Positions 35,485 through 45,075 are shown, counted from the first letter of the stretch. The stretch is DNA of 64,000 nt from JBGAJN01 sp044224905 (GCA_044224905.1 JBGAJN010000002.1:496001-560000); one strand, 5' to 3'. Notes: generated from the letters alone by a model not told the origin. Program-made: numbers and translations.

Positions 35485-36882
35485 ATGAAACTCAAATGGC
35501 GAAGCTCGAAGTCTCCGCGGCGAACGTGGAGAATTGGATTTGTTCTGACACTCGTTTTAGTCAGCTTCGCCGCAAGCGCAGCCTCTTCGCGTCCGAATAT
35601 CGTCTTCATTCTCGCCGATGATCTCGGCTGGGCGGACGTGGCGTTTCATCGTGGCAATGCGCCGACGCCCAATCTCGACAAGCTCGCGGCCAACGGAGTG
35701 GAGTTGACGCAACATTACGTCGCGCCGGTGTGCAGCCCGACGCGCACGGGCTTGATGACCGGTCGCTGCTGGAGCCGATTTAACGTGACCACGCCCCAGA
35801 ACGAACGCGCGCTGCGTTGGGACACGGTCACGCTGCCGCGCGCGCTCAAGTCCGTGGGCTACGAAACTTGCCTCACCGGCAAATGGCATCTCGGCTCGTT
35901 GCCCGAGCAGGGCCCGAATCATTTCGGCTTTGATCATTCCTACGGCTCGCTCGCGGGCGGGGTGAGTCCGTGGAATCACCGCTACAAGCAGGGCAACTTC
36001 TCGCAAACGTGGCATCGCGATGAAAAATTGATCGAAGAGGAGGGGCACGTTACCGATCTCATCGCGGCTGAGGCGGTGAAATGGATCGAGTCGCGCGGGC
36101 CGGCGCCGTTTTTTCTTTATGCTCCCTTCACCGCGGTGCATCTCCCGGTGAAGGAACCCGCCGAGTGGGTCGCGCGCGTGCCCGCCGCGATCACGGGCGA
36201 CGTCGCACGGCATTACGCGGCTTCGATCATGCACCTTGACGACGCAGTGGGGCGCATCCTCCGCGCGCTTGAAGAGAAAGGCGTGCGCGAGAACACCGTC
36301 GTCGTTTTCTCCAGCGACAACGGCGGCAGCACGGCGGAGAACAACGATCTTCATTACCCCGACGACAACTGTCCGACCGGCAAGCTCACGGCAAATAACG
36401 ACCCGCTGCGCGGACAGAAGGGCACGGTTTACGAAGGCGGCACGCGCGTGCCGACGATCATCTCGTGGCCGGGCAAATTGAAGGCGGGCAAATTTAACGG
36501 CGTCGCGCAGATCACCGATTGGATGCCGACGTTTTGCTCGTTGGTGGGCTACACGCCGGAGAAGAATTTGAAGTGGGACGGGAAAAACATCTGGCCGCAA
36601 CTCACCGGCGTCGAACCGGCGAAGCCGCGGACGATTTACACGGTGGGCCCAAACTTCGGCGCGCGCGCGGTGCGAGATGGTGATTGGAAGCTAGTCGTCA
36701 CCGGTGGTGGAGCGAAGAAAGGGAAGAAGGCCGCTGCGGATAAATCCGAGCTGTTTGATCTCGCGAAAGATCCCAATGAAACCACCGATCTTGCGGAGAA
36801 GATGCCGGAGAAGGTCGCAGCAATGCGCGCGAAGCTCGTCGAGATTTCTCAGGCAGATCGCGACGCGGTTGCAAAGGACTAG
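35485..36882 (+). CDS. Secreted sulfatase 6
   Basis: A protein of 465 residues. A long basic N-region (KLKWRSSKSPRRTWR) leads to the signal core IGFVLTLVLVSFAASA. Metal pair D45-D46 (ADDLGWADV), formylglycine motif C83-S-P-T-R with LMTG, GKWHLGSLP and SSDNGGS are intact. The first half resembles N-acetylgalactosamine-type sulfatases (HYVAPVCSPTRTGLMTG). A Lys-rich insertion (GGGAKKGKKAAADK) lies internally near residue 410. It follows sulfatase 5 by 4 bp and precedes sulfatase 7 by 1 bp, so the three genes are tightly coupled. Confidence 0.92.
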   Translation: MKLKWRSSKSPRRTWRIGFVLTLVLVSFAASAASSRPNIVFILADDLGWADVAFHRGNAPTPNLDKLAANGVELTQHYVAPVCSPTRTGLMTGRCWSRFNVTTPQNERALRWDTVTLPRALKSVGYETCLTGKWHLGSLPEQGPNHFGFDHSYGSLAGGVSPWNHRYKQGNFSQTWHRDEKLIEEEGHVTDLIAAEAVKWIESRGPAPFFLYAPFTAVHLPVKEPAEWVARVPAAITGDVARHYAASIMHLDDAVGRILRALEEKGVRENTVVVFSSDNGGSTAENNDLHYPDDNCPTGKLTANNDPLRGQKGTVYEGGTRVPTIISWPGKLKAGKFNGVAQITDWMPTFCSLVGYTPEKNLKWDGKNIWPQLTGVEPAKPRTIYTVGPNFGARAVRDGDWKLVVTGGGAKKGKKAAADKSELFDLAKDPNETTDLAEKMPEKVAAMRAKLVEISQADRDAVAKD

Positions 36883-36883
36883 C

Positions 36884-38494
36884 ATGAAACAATTCCTCGC
36901 GATTCTTCTTCCGTGTCTTTTGAGTCTTCCGTGGTTCGCCACCGCGGCCGATCGATCCAAACCGAACATCGTCTTCATCCTCGCCGACGATCTCGGCTAC
37001 GGCGACGTGGGCGCCTACAAGAAGAAGCCCTCCAAGATTCCCACGCCAAACCTCGACCGCCTCGCGAGCGAGGGAATGCGCTTCACCGATGCACATGCGC
37101 CAACTTCTGTCTGCACGCCGACGCGCTACGCGATTCTCACCGGCCGCTACTCGTGGCGCACGCGGCTTCAACGAAACGTGCTCGGCCCATATTCTCCGCC
37201 GCTCATCGCTCCCGAGCGGCTCACGGTCGCGTCGTTGCTGAAGCAGAACGGCTACGCCACCGCGTGCATCGGCAAGTGGCACCTCGGGTGGACCTGGCCG
37301 ACGAAAGACGGCGAGCCGCCTTCGGGCCGGACGAATCCGATGAGCAATGTGGATTTCTCCAAGCCTGTGACCGACGGCCCGACGACGCGCGGCTTCGATC
37401 ATTACTTCGGCACGGATGTGCCGAATTATCCGCCGTATTGCTTCATTGAGAATGACCACACCGTCGGCATCCCGTCGGTGCGCGAGGGCGGGCGCGATGA
37501 GCATTTCAACATCCCCGGCCCGATGGTGCCCGGCTGGAAGCTCGTGAACATTTTGCCCGAACTCACGCGCCACGCGGTGAAGTGGGTCGAGGACTCGGCG
37601 AAAACGGGCAAGCCGTTCTTCCTCTACTTCCCGCTCACGTCGCCGCACTTTCCGGTCGTGCCCGCGCCGGAGTTCAAAGGGAAATCGCAGGCGGGCGACT
37701 TCGGAGATTTCGTCGTGCAGACTGACTGGACGGTGGGCCAGGTGCTTGAGGCATTGAAGCGCGCGGGCGTGGCGGAAAACACGCTTGTCATTTTTACCAG
37801 CGACAACGGCCCCGAAATCACCGGCGAAGTGAATCCTGGCGCCTACGACCGCATCCAGCAGTATCAGCATCACAGCATGGACGGCTTGCGCGGCGCGAAA
37901 CGCGATGTATGGGAAGGCGGCCATCGCGTGCCGTTCCTCGCGCGCTGGCCCGGCAAGATCAAACCCGGCTCGGTGAGCGACGAGACAATGTGCCACGTGG
38001 ATTTCATGGCGACGGTCGCGGCGATTCTCAGCGCGAAACTTCCCGCGGACGCCGCGCCGGACAGCGTGAATGTGCTGCCCGTGTTGCTCGGCGAAAAACT
38101 TTCCTCACCCGCGCGTGAGGCGACCGTGCATCACAGCGGCAACGGCAAGTTTGCCATCCGCAAGGGCGATTGGGTGCTCATTGACGCGCCGAGCGGCGAC
38201 GACAACGGCGCGCGCGGCGAGCCGGCGTGGTTCAAGAAGGAGCGCGGCTACGAGGCGCACACGCTGCCGGGCGAGCTCTTCAATGTGCGCGAAGACCCGA
38301 TCGAGAGGCACAATTTTTACGCCGAACATCCCGAGATCGTGCGCGAGCTAAAGGCGCTCCTCGAGAAATACAAACGCGACGGTCGCAGCACGCCCGGCGC
38401 GGCGCAGCAGAACGACGTGCCGATCGGTAGCGGCATTCCCGCAACGAAAGGTGGAAGGAAGGCGGCGCAGAAGAAGACCGTGCTCAACGAGTGA
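36884..38494 (+). CDS. Secreted sulfatase 7
   Basis: A protein of 536 residues from ATG 36884. The frame is open 180 bases further upstream, but that part lies within sulfatase 6 and lacks a signal. The signal core AILLPCLLSLPWF is encoded by repeat copy 3. Metal pair D35-D36, formylglycine motif C77-T-P-T-R with ILTG, GKWHLGWTWP and TSDNGPE are intact. The RYSWRTRLQRNVLGPYSPPLI stretch after the motif matches a common arylsulfatase A-like branch. The tail KGGRKAAQKKTVLNE is basic. It starts one base after the stop of sulfatase 6. Confidence 0.92.
   Translation: MKQFLAILLPCLLSLPWFATAADRSKPNIVFILADDLGYGDVGAYKKKPSKIPTPNLDRLASEGMRFTDAHAPTSVCTPTRYAILTGRYSWRTRLQRNVLGPYSPPLIAPERLTVASLLKQNGYATACIGKWHLGWTWPTKDGEPPSGRTNPMSNVDFSKPVTDGPTTRGFDHYFGTDVPNYPPYCFIENDHTVGIPSVREGGRDEHFNIPGPMVPGWKLVNILPELTRHAVKWVEDSAKTGKPFFLYFPLTSPHFPVVPAPEFKGKSQAGDFGDFVVQTDWTVGQVLEALKRAGVAENTLVIFTSDNGPEITGEVNPGAYDRIQQYQHHSMDGLRGAKRDVWEGGHRVPFLARWPGKIKPGSVSDETMCHVDFMATVAAILSAKLPADAAPDSVNVLPVLLGEKLSSPAREATVHHSGNGKFAIRKGDWVLIDAPSGDDNGARGEPAWFKKERGYEAHTLPGELFNVREDPIERHNFYAEHPEIVRELKALLEKYKRDGRSTPGAAQQNDVPIGSGIPATKGGRKAAQKKTVLNE
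36906..36935 (+). repeat. Repeat unit encoding a signal-peptide core (copy 3)
   Basis: CTTCCGTGTCT then TTTGAGTC then CTTCCGTGGT at the same codon positions as copies 1 and 2, giving the shared peptide L-P-C-L-x-x-x-P-W. Confidence 0.6.
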
Positions 38495-38533
38495 AACCTT
38501 TCGGCTGGGCGCGCGGTCTAGGTGCGCACGCTT

Positions 38534-40153
38534 ATGCAACGACACCTCGCCCTTCTGTTCGTCGCGGCGATTTCCATTCTCGCGGGTCCGTTGACCGCGG
38601 CGGAGTCTCGTCCGCCCAACGTGGTCTTCATCTTTGCCGATGACTGGGGTTGGGGTGACTTGTCGTGTCACGGGCACGCGTGGTTGAAGACGCCGAATCT
38701 CGATCGCCTCGCCAGTGAAGGGACGGACTTTCAGCAGTTCAATGTGCTGAATCCCGTGTGCTCGCCGAGTCGCAGTGCGACGATGACCGGGCATTTCCCC
38801 GCGCGTTACAGCATTCACCAGCACTTCGCTTCGCCCGCGCAGAACGTCGAACGCAACATGCCCGACTGGCTCGATCCGAAGGCGCCGATTGTCGCGCGCC
38901 TCTTCAAGCAGTCGGGCTATCGCACGGCGCATTTCGGCAAATGGCATCTGACCAGTGCGAACATCCACGGCGCGCCCGCGCCCACGGAATACGGCTTCGA
39001 CGAGTTCGCCATTTTCAACGGTGGGGCGGGAGTGCCGTCGGTCGGTTTGCACGATACGCCGGACAACGCGGCGAAGTTCATCCTCGCGAACAAAGATCGT
39101 CCGTTCTTCGTGAACGTGTGGTTGCACGAGAGTCATCTGCCGCACGTGCCGACGAAGGCGTCGATGGAGAAGTGGAAACACCTCGATGAACAGAAACAGG
39201 TTTACTCGGCCGTCATCTCGGACGGTGACAATGCCGTGGGCAAAGTGCTCGACGCATTGAAGTCCGCGGGAGTGGAGCAGAACACGATCGTGCTTTTCTC
39301 CAGCGACAACGGCCCGGAGTCCACCGGCACGGAGAAAACGAAACGGATGGGCGCTGGCGAAGACGGCGGGCCCGGCTTCGGCGCGTATTTCAGCATTGGC
39401 AGCACCGGTGGAATGCGCGGTCGCAAGCGCAGCCTCTTCGAAGGCGGCGTGCGCGTGCCGTTCATCGTGCGTTGGCCGGGGCATACGCCCGCGGGCGCGA
39501 AGAACGAGACGACGGTTTTCACGGCGGTGGATTTGTTGCCCACGCTTTGCGCCGCGGCAGGCGTTACGGTGCCGGCCGATTATCGAGGCGATGGCGAGAA
39601 TCTGCTCGCGGCGTTCAACGGCAAGCCGGTCTTGCGCACGCGCCCGATTTTTTGGGAGTGGACCGGCAAGAACGCGGAGCCCGATTGGTGGCCGCGCCTC
39701 GCCGTGCGCGAGGGCGAATGGAAGCTCGCGTTGACCGATGACGCGAAGCGCGTGGAGTTGCATCGCCTCAATGCCGATCGCGCGGAGAGCGCGGACCTCG
39801 CGAAGGAGAATCCGGAAACCGTCGCGCGCCTCACGAAGCTCGTGCTTGAATGGAAGGCGACCTTGCCGGCGAAACCCGACCCGGCGTGCATCAGCGTCGC
39901 CGATCGCACCGATGCCAAGCCCCGACCGAAACAGCGCGGCAAGGTGGCGGAAACGCCCGTGAAGAAGCCCGCAGTTGATCGCGCCAAGGCATTCGAGCGG
40001 ATGGACACGAACAAAGACGGCGTCCTTTCCGTTGAAGAATACCAAGCGGGCCTGAAGGGGGCGGCTAATCTCGAACAACGTTTTAAGAACTTCGACAAGA
40101 ACGGAGACGGCAAATTATCGCGCGAGGAGTTTGTGACTCCGGCGGGAAAATGA
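38534..40153 (+). CDS. Secreted sulfatase 8 fused to an EF-hand pair
   Basis: A protein of 539 residues from ATG 38534; GTG 38522 is an alternative. A signal peptide ends near PLTAAES. Metal pair D36-D37 (ADDWGWGD), formylglycine motif C76-S-P-S-R with TMTG, GKWHLTSANIHG and SSDNGPE are intact. A basic linker (KPRPKQRGKVAE) leads to two EF-hands in the last 55 residues: DTNKDGVLSVEE and DKNGDGKLSREE, both with complete calcium-binding loops. Calcium could stabilise the secreted enzyme or attach it to calcium-bridged polysaccharide. Sulfatase/EF-hand fusions are known in Planctomycetes. Confidence 0.93.
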   Translation: MQRHLALLFVAAISILAGPLTAAESRPPNVVFIFADDWGWGDLSCHGHAWLKTPNLDRLASEGTDFQQFNVLNPVCSPSRSATMTGHFPARYSIHQHFASPAQNVERNMPDWLDPKAPIVARLFKQSGYRTAHFGKWHLTSANIHGAPAPTEYGFDEFAIFNGGAGVPSVGLHDTPDNAAKFILANKDRPFFVNVWLHESHLPHVPTKASMEKWKHLDEQKQVYSAVISDGDNAVGKVLDALKSAGVEQNTIVLFSSDNGPESTGTEKTKRMGAGEDGGPGFGAYFSIGSTGGMRGRKRSLFEGGVRVPFIVRWPGHTPAGAKNETTVFTAVDLLPTLCAAAGVTVPADYRGDGENLLAAFNGKPVLRTRPIFWEWTGKNAEPDWWPRLAVREGEWKLALTDDAKRVELHRLNADRAESADLAKENPETVARLTKLVLEWKATLPAKPDPACISVADRTDAKPRPKQRGKVAETPVKKPAVDRAKAFERMDTNKDGVLSVEEYQAGLKGAANLEQRFKNFDKNGDGKLSREEFVTPAGK

Positions 40154-40175
40154 CCGGCCAACGAAACGTAATGAC

Positions 40176-41627
40176 GTGAAACGCTTCTTCATTCTCGCCC
40201 TTCTGCTGCTCGTTCCTTTGGCTGCGCTCCATGCTGGCGAGAAGCCGAACTTTGTCGTCATCAACATTGATGATCTGGGTTACGCGGATATCGGGCCGTT
40301 TGGATCCAAGCTGAATCGCACGCCGAACCTTGATCGCATGGCGGCGGAAGGTCGCAAGCTGACGTCCTTTTATGCAGCGCCCGTTTGTTCGCCATCGCGC
40401 GCGGCGCTGATGACGGGCTGTTATCCGAAACGCGTGCTTCCCATCGGTGGTGTGCTGTTTCCGTCTTCTGCCGTTGGACTCAATCCCGCCGAGCGCACCG
40501 TGGCCACCGTGCTCAAGAGCGTCGGCTACGCGACGGCGTGCATCGGCAAATGGCACCTCGGTGATCAGCCCGAATTTCTGCCGACAAATCACGGCTTCGA
40601 TTACTTCCTCGGTCTTCCCTACTCGCACGACATGGGGCCCGCGGAGGACGGGATCAAGAGCAGCTTGGGCGAGAAGTTGCGCAAGCCCAAGGCCGAGGCC
40701 AAGACGGACGACGACGACGCGGAAGTGGGGATTCGCGGAACGATGCTCCAGCCGCCATTGCCACTCGTGGAGAACGGCAAGGTGATCGCGCGCATGCGGC
40801 CGGACGAACTGCAGGGGATGACGAAACGTTACACGGAGGCCGCGGTGAAATTCATTCGCGCGAACAAGGACAAACCGTTCTTCCTCTACCTACCGCACAA
40901 TGCCGTGCACGGTCCTCTTTATCCGGGGTCCAATTTCCACAAAAAATCCGCCAACGGACTTCAGGGCGATTGGATCGAGGAAGTTGACTGGAGCGTGGGG
41001 CAGGTGCTCGACACGTTGCGCGAGTTGAAACTCGATGCGACGACGTGTGTGCTCTTTACCTCGGACAACGGCGGCACCGCGCGCTCCGTCAACGCCCCGT
41101 TGCGTGGTCTCAAAGGCAGCACCTACGAAGGAGGGATGCGCGAGCCGACCATCGCGTGGTGGCCGGGGAAAATTCCCGCCGGCACCGCGACGGCGGAGAT
41201 CACGGGAATGATCGATGTTCTGCCGACGTTCGCAAAACTCGCCGGTGCGTCTGCGCCTTCGGATAGAAAGATCGATGGTCGCGACATCTGGCCGCTGCTT
41301 GCGGGCGAGATTGGTGCGAAGTCGCCGCACGACGTGTTCTATTACTTCCGCGGCTTGATTCTCGAAGGCGTTCGCTCGGGTCCGTGGAAGCTGCACGTCA
41401 AACGGAATGAGCTCTACAATCTCGATACTGACATCGGTGAAGCAACCAACATCATCGCGGCGCATCCCGATGTGGTGAAACGTCTCCAAGCGTTCGTCGA
41501 GCCGATGGATGCGGACCTTGGTCGCGCCAAAGTTCTCGGGCCAGGCGTCCGACCGCTGGGGCGCGTCAAGAATCCCCAGCCGATCATGAGCCGCGAGGGA
41601 AAAATTCGTGATGGCTTTGAACCGTGA
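40176..41627 (+). CDS. Secreted sulfatase 9
   Basis: A protein of 483 residues from GTG 40176, 22 bp after sulfatase 8. A short signal peptide, FFILALLLLVPLAALHA, precedes INIDDLGYADIGPFG (metal pair D32-D33). Formylglycine motif C71-S-P-S-R with LMTG, GKWHLGDQPE and TSDNGGT are intact. GFDYFLGLPYSHDMGP shows relation to sulfatases 1 and 2. An Asp/Lys-rich insertion near residues 170-185 (KAEAKTDDDDAEVG) is absent from those two. It has no basic tail. Confidence 0.92.
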   Translation: MKRFFILALLLLVPLAALHAGEKPNFVVINIDDLGYADIGPFGSKLNRTPNLDRMAAEGRKLTSFYAAPVCSPSRAALMTGCYPKRVLPIGGVLFPSSAVGLNPAERTVATVLKSVGYATACIGKWHLGDQPEFLPTNHGFDYFLGLPYSHDMGPAEDGIKSSLGEKLRKPKAEAKTDDDDAEVGIRGTMLQPPLPLVENGKVIARMRPDELQGMTKRYTEAAVKFIRANKDKPFFLYLPHNAVHGPLYPGSNFHKKSANGLQGDWIEEVDWSVGQVLDTLRELKLDATTCVLFTSDNGGTARSVNAPLRGLKGSTYEGGMREPTIAWWPGKIPAGTATAEITGMIDVLPTFAKLAGASAPSDRKIDGRDIWPLLAGEIGAKSPHDVFYYFRGLILEGVRSGPWKLHVKRNELYNLDTDIGEATNIIAAHPDVVKRLQAFVEPMDADLGRAKVLGPGVRPLGRVKNPQPIMSREGKIRDGFEP

Positions 41628-41666
41628 AATCGAGAACGTGTTCAGATCACGATCATCACTGAATAA

Positions 41667-43628
41667 ATGAACTTACGTGCTCTCGTTTTTTTTCTCAGCG
41701 TTGTCGCCTTTGGTGGCTTCGGCTTTGCCGCAGAGGAAGGGGCGAAGTCAAAGTCCGCGTCGGCTGGGGAAGAGGTCATCAGCGCATTTGAGAGTAAGAG
41801 TTGGGAAGGTTGGAGCACGACGGGTGAGGCGTTTGGCCCGGGTCCGTTCGTGTCTGGGGAGAAGTCGCGTTTTACCGAATTTGTGGGTGCAGGTTTGGCG
41901 TGGAGCGGTCGTGGCGGTGTTGAAGGCAAGGGCACCTTGGTGTCCACGGAGTTTCCGATTCAACGCAAGTTCATCAACTTTCTCATCGCGGGCGCGCGCG
42001 ATCTGCCGTCGGTCCTCGGCGCCGAATTGCTGGTGGACGGTTGTGTCGTCCGGGCCGTTAGCGCAAGCGAAGTCAAGGATCCTTCCCGCGCGTTGTATTG
42101 GCGAACGTGGAATGTGCGCGAATTGATCGGGCGCACGGCGCGCATTCGCGTCAACGACCGGTCGGCGACTGGGTCGGTGGCCGTGGATCAGTTCACGCAG
42201 AGCGATGAACCAAAAGGCGTGCCATCGGATGCGACGAACCTCGGCGCGGAATCCCATCGGCCGCAGTTTCATTTCACGGCCGAGATCGGCTGGCTTAACG
42301 ACGCGAACGGCCTTCTTCACTACAAGAGTCAGTGGCATCTTTTTCATCAGCATCGGCCACCGGGTGGTGCGGTCGTTTGGGGCCATGCGACCAGCGGCGA
42401 TTTGCTCCATTGGAAGCGCCGGCCAATTGCCGTCGCCTCCGGTGACGAGGATGGCGCCTTCTCCGGCTCAGGTTTGGTTGATTGGGACAACGCTTCGGGA
42501 CTCAAGCGCGGCGATGATTCTCCCATTCTGTTGTTTTATACGCGCATGCCGCCGAGCAATTCCGATCGCAAGGGCACGCAATGTTTTGCTTTCAGCACCG
42601 ACGGTGGAAAGACTTTCGAGCAATTCCCCGGCAATCCAATTCTGCGCACACCAGCCACGCGCGACCGCGATCCGAAAGTGTTTTTTCATAAGCCGACGCG
42701 CGCGTGGATCATGGCGCTCTCGCTTTCGCGCGATAACACCGACCGCGATCACGCGACCTACGGATTGTTTCGCTCGAAGGATTTAAAGACGTGGGAACTG
42801 TTCCAGGAACTCGGCCCCGGCTCGTGGTATTGGGAGTGCCCGGACATGTTCGAACTGCCGGTGGATGGCGATGCCGCGCGGACGAAATGGGTGTTCATGA
42901 AAGGCAGCGGCGATTACATCCTCGGAACTTTCGACGGTCAGCACTTCACGCCCGAGACGGAGCCTATACGTACGCATTGGGGCGGCAACTTTTACGGCAG
43001 CCAGACCTTCAACGACGCGCCCAGCGGACGGCGCGTTCATATTGGTTGGATGAGTACGGGCAAAGATGCGGCCAACAGTTGGCCCGGCATGCCGTTTAAT
43101 CAGCAGATGAGTTTTCCGCGCGAGCTGAGCTTGCGCACGACGCCACAAGGCCCGCGCCTGTTCCGTGAACCCATCGCCGAGATCGCGCAACTTTACACCA
43201 AGACGCACGAGCTGAAGAGAAGAGAGCTGAAACCGGGCGAGAACGCGCTTGCCGACATTCACGGTGAACTGCTCGACCTCGAAATCACGATCGAACTGAA
43301 AACGGCGAAACAAGTAACACTCAACCTGCGAGGCACGGAAATGGTTTACGACGTGAAGAACGGGAAGCTGAAAGCCTTCGGGCGCTCGCTGACACTCGCC
43401 CCGATCAACGGCCAACTCGTCCTGCGCGGGTTGCTCGACCGCACGAGCATCGAGTTGTTTGGCAATCAGGGCGACTTTACTCTCTCCGGCGTTTTCTTTG
43501 CTGATCCGGCAAATCAGAATCTTGCCCTCACTGTCGATGGCGGATCGGCGCACGTGCATCGCCTCGTCGCGCGCGAACTGAAATCCATCTGGCCACCGAT
43601 TGCCCGCGTGAAAGAAAGGAATCAGTGA
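41667..43628 (+). CDS. Secreted GH32 family glycosidase (levanase/inulinase-like)
   Basis: A protein of 653 residues with signal peptide ALVFFLSVVAFGGFGFAA. Residues about 25-190 form an N-terminal beta-rich, carbohydrate-binding-like domain. The GH32 five-bladed propeller then begins: IGWLNDANG near 205 (the family's W-x-N-D-P-N-G with Ala for Pro; the Asp is the nucleophile), TRDRDPKVFF (transition-state stabiliser) near 330, and WECPDMF, whose Glu is the acid/base. A C-terminal beta-sandwich follows. It releases fructose from beta-fructans or sucrose-like ends. It is the only classical glycosidase among the sulfatases, suggesting a fructose-containing or sulfated fructan target. Confidence 0.92.
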   Translation: MNLRALVFFLSVVAFGGFGFAAEEGAKSKSASAGEEVISAFESKSWEGWSTTGEAFGPGPFVSGEKSRFTEFVGAGLAWSGRGGVEGKGTLVSTEFPIQRKFINFLIAGARDLPSVLGAELLVDGCVVRAVSASEVKDPSRALYWRTWNVRELIGRTARIRVNDRSATGSVAVDQFTQSDEPKGVPSDATNLGAESHRPQFHFTAEIGWLNDANGLLHYKSQWHLFHQHRPPGGAVVWGHATSGDLLHWKRRPIAVASGDEDGAFSGSGLVDWDNASGLKRGDDSPILLFYTRMPPSNSDRKGTQCFAFSTDGGKTFEQFPGNPILRTPATRDRDPKVFFHKPTRAWIMALSLSRDNTDRDHATYGLFRSKDLKTWELFQELGPGSWYWECPDMFELPVDGDAARTKWVFMKGSGDYILGTFDGQHFTPETEPIRTHWGGNFYGSQTFNDAPSGRRVHIGWMSTGKDAANSWPGMPFNQQMSFPRELSLRTTPQGPRLFREPIAEIAQLYTKTHELKRRELKPGENALADIHGELLDLEITIELKTAKQVTLNLRGTEMVYDVKNGKLKAFGRSLTLAPINGQLVLRGLLDRTSIELFGNQGDFTLSGVFFADPANQNLALTVDGGSAHVHRLVARELKSIWPPIARVKERNQ

Positions 43629-43674
43629 AGGCTTTGATCGCGCGAATGCAAATTCGACAACTCCCGGAACTATT

Positions 43675-45042
43675 ATGAAAAAACTGATCACGCTCTTCGC
43701 CTTATTGTTTGCGCCTTGGGCCGTGCTGAATGCCGCCGCACCGACGAAACCCAACATTCTCGTCTTCCTTCTGGACGACATGGGCTGGGCGCAGCCCGGT
43801 TGTTACGGCGGCAAAATGGCGGCGACGCCAAACATCGATGCGCTCGCGGCTGGCGGCTTACGGTTCACCGATGGCTACTCGTCCGGTTGCATTTGCTCGC
43901 CGGGCCGCGTGGGCTTGATGACGGGGCGTTATCAAGCGCGCACCGGCCACGACGGCAATCCTACGAGAGCTGGGCGGGAGTTGCTCCTCAACGAAACGAC
44001 CATGGCGCAGCGGCTCAAATCCGCCGGCTACACGACCGGTATCGTTGGCAAGTGGCACCTCGGCGATTCATCGAAAGAGTTCATGCCGCTCGCACGAGGG
44101 TTTGATTTCGCGGTGGGCACGGTCGGCAATCTCGGGGAAGGGAAGGGGCCGTCGTTCTATCGTGGCGCGGAGAAGATCGTGAACATTCCGGGCGCGCCCG
44201 TGACGTCGCCAGTGTACGCCCGCGAGTCGATCAATTTCATGGAGGCGAACAAGGACAAGCCGTGGTTCCTGTATCTCTCGTTCAATGCTGTGCACTCGCC
44301 GCACGTGGCGTCCGACAAGTGGCTTGAGAAATTCAAGCACCTGTCGAAGCACGATCAGCTCTACGCGGGTTTGGTTGCCGAAGCCGACGAAGCCATCGGC
44401 GCGGTGATGACGAAGTTGCGCGAGTTAAAGCAAGAGGAGAACACGCTCATTTTCCTCATGAGCGACAACGGCGGCGCCTACGCCAACGCCGAAATGGGCG
44501 GCCTGCGCGGTCACAAATGGTTCTGTTGGGAAGGTGGCATCCGCGTCTCGTGGATGGCCGCGTGGAAAGGTCACGTGCCCGCTGGTCGCTTGTCCGCCGA
44601 GCCGGTGATCGGTCTCGATATTCTGCCGACCGCGCTCGCTGCGGCGGGTGCTGAGGTGAAACCCGAGTGGCAGCTTGACGGCGTGAACTTGTTGCCGTTG
44701 CTCGTAGGGAAGACGGACAAGCTCGCACCGCGCGAACTCTACTTCCGGTTCGGCGTGCAGCACGCCGTGCGGCAGGGCGATTGGAAACTCGTGAAGGCGT
44801 CGCAGAAAATGGAGCCGATGCTCGTTAACCTCGCGCAGGATCTCGGTGAACAGAAAGATTTGTCCGCGCAGTTTCCTGACAAGAAAAAGGAACTGCAGTC
44901 GCTCTTTGACAAATGGAACGCATCCATGCACCCGCCCCGCTGGGAAGATCTGCGTTGGAATGGCGACGAGAATCGCAAGGAAGGGAAGCAGGAGAAAAAA
45001 GCGAACCGCAAGGGCAAGAAAAAGGCGGCGGCGGCCGAGTGA
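43675..45042 (+). CDS. Secreted sulfatase 10, CSPGR motif and basic tail
   Basis: A protein of 455 residues with signal peptide LITLFALLFAPWAVLNAA. Metal pair D34-D35 (LDDMGWAQPG). The formylglycine motif is C74-S-P-G-R with LMTG: the fourth position is Gly where Ser, Thr or Ala is usual, but Cys, Pro and Arg are kept. GKWHLGDSSK and MSDNGGA follow. RYQARTGHDGNPT is shared in style with sulfatase 15. The C-terminus reads GKQEKKANRKGKKKAAAAE. It starts 46 bp after the GH32 gene, which suggests coexpression. Confidence 0.91.
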   Translation: MKKLITLFALLFAPWAVLNAAAPTKPNILVFLLDDMGWAQPGCYGGKMAATPNIDALAAGGLRFTDGYSSGCICSPGRVGLMTGRYQARTGHDGNPTRAGRELLLNETTMAQRLKSAGYTTGIVGKWHLGDSSKEFMPLARGFDFAVGTVGNLGEGKGPSFYRGAEKIVNIPGAPVTSPVYARESINFMEANKDKPWFLYLSFNAVHSPHVASDKWLEKFKHLSKHDQLYAGLVAEADEAIGAVMTKLRELKQEENTLIFLMSDNGGAYANAEMGGLRGHKWFCWEGGIRVSWMAAWKGHVPAGRLSAEPVIGLDILPTALAAAGAEVKPEWQLDGVNLLPLLVGKTDKLAPRELYFRFGVQHAVRQGDWKLVKASQKMEPMLVNLAQDLGEQKDLSAQFPDKKKELQSLFDKWNASMHPPRWEDLRWNGDENRKEGKQEKKANRKGKKKAAAAE

Positions 45043-45075
45043 AGCCCTGCTTGGCGGTGGCATATCGCAAGTTCG

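Noticed and set aside
32255..41705. Identical 15-mer TTTCTCAGCGTTGTC at 32255-32269 and 41691-41705, with an 11-base match at 33784.
   Set aside because: A few 15-base matches are expected by chance in 64 kb, one copy is coding and the other not, and nothing else nearby is shared.
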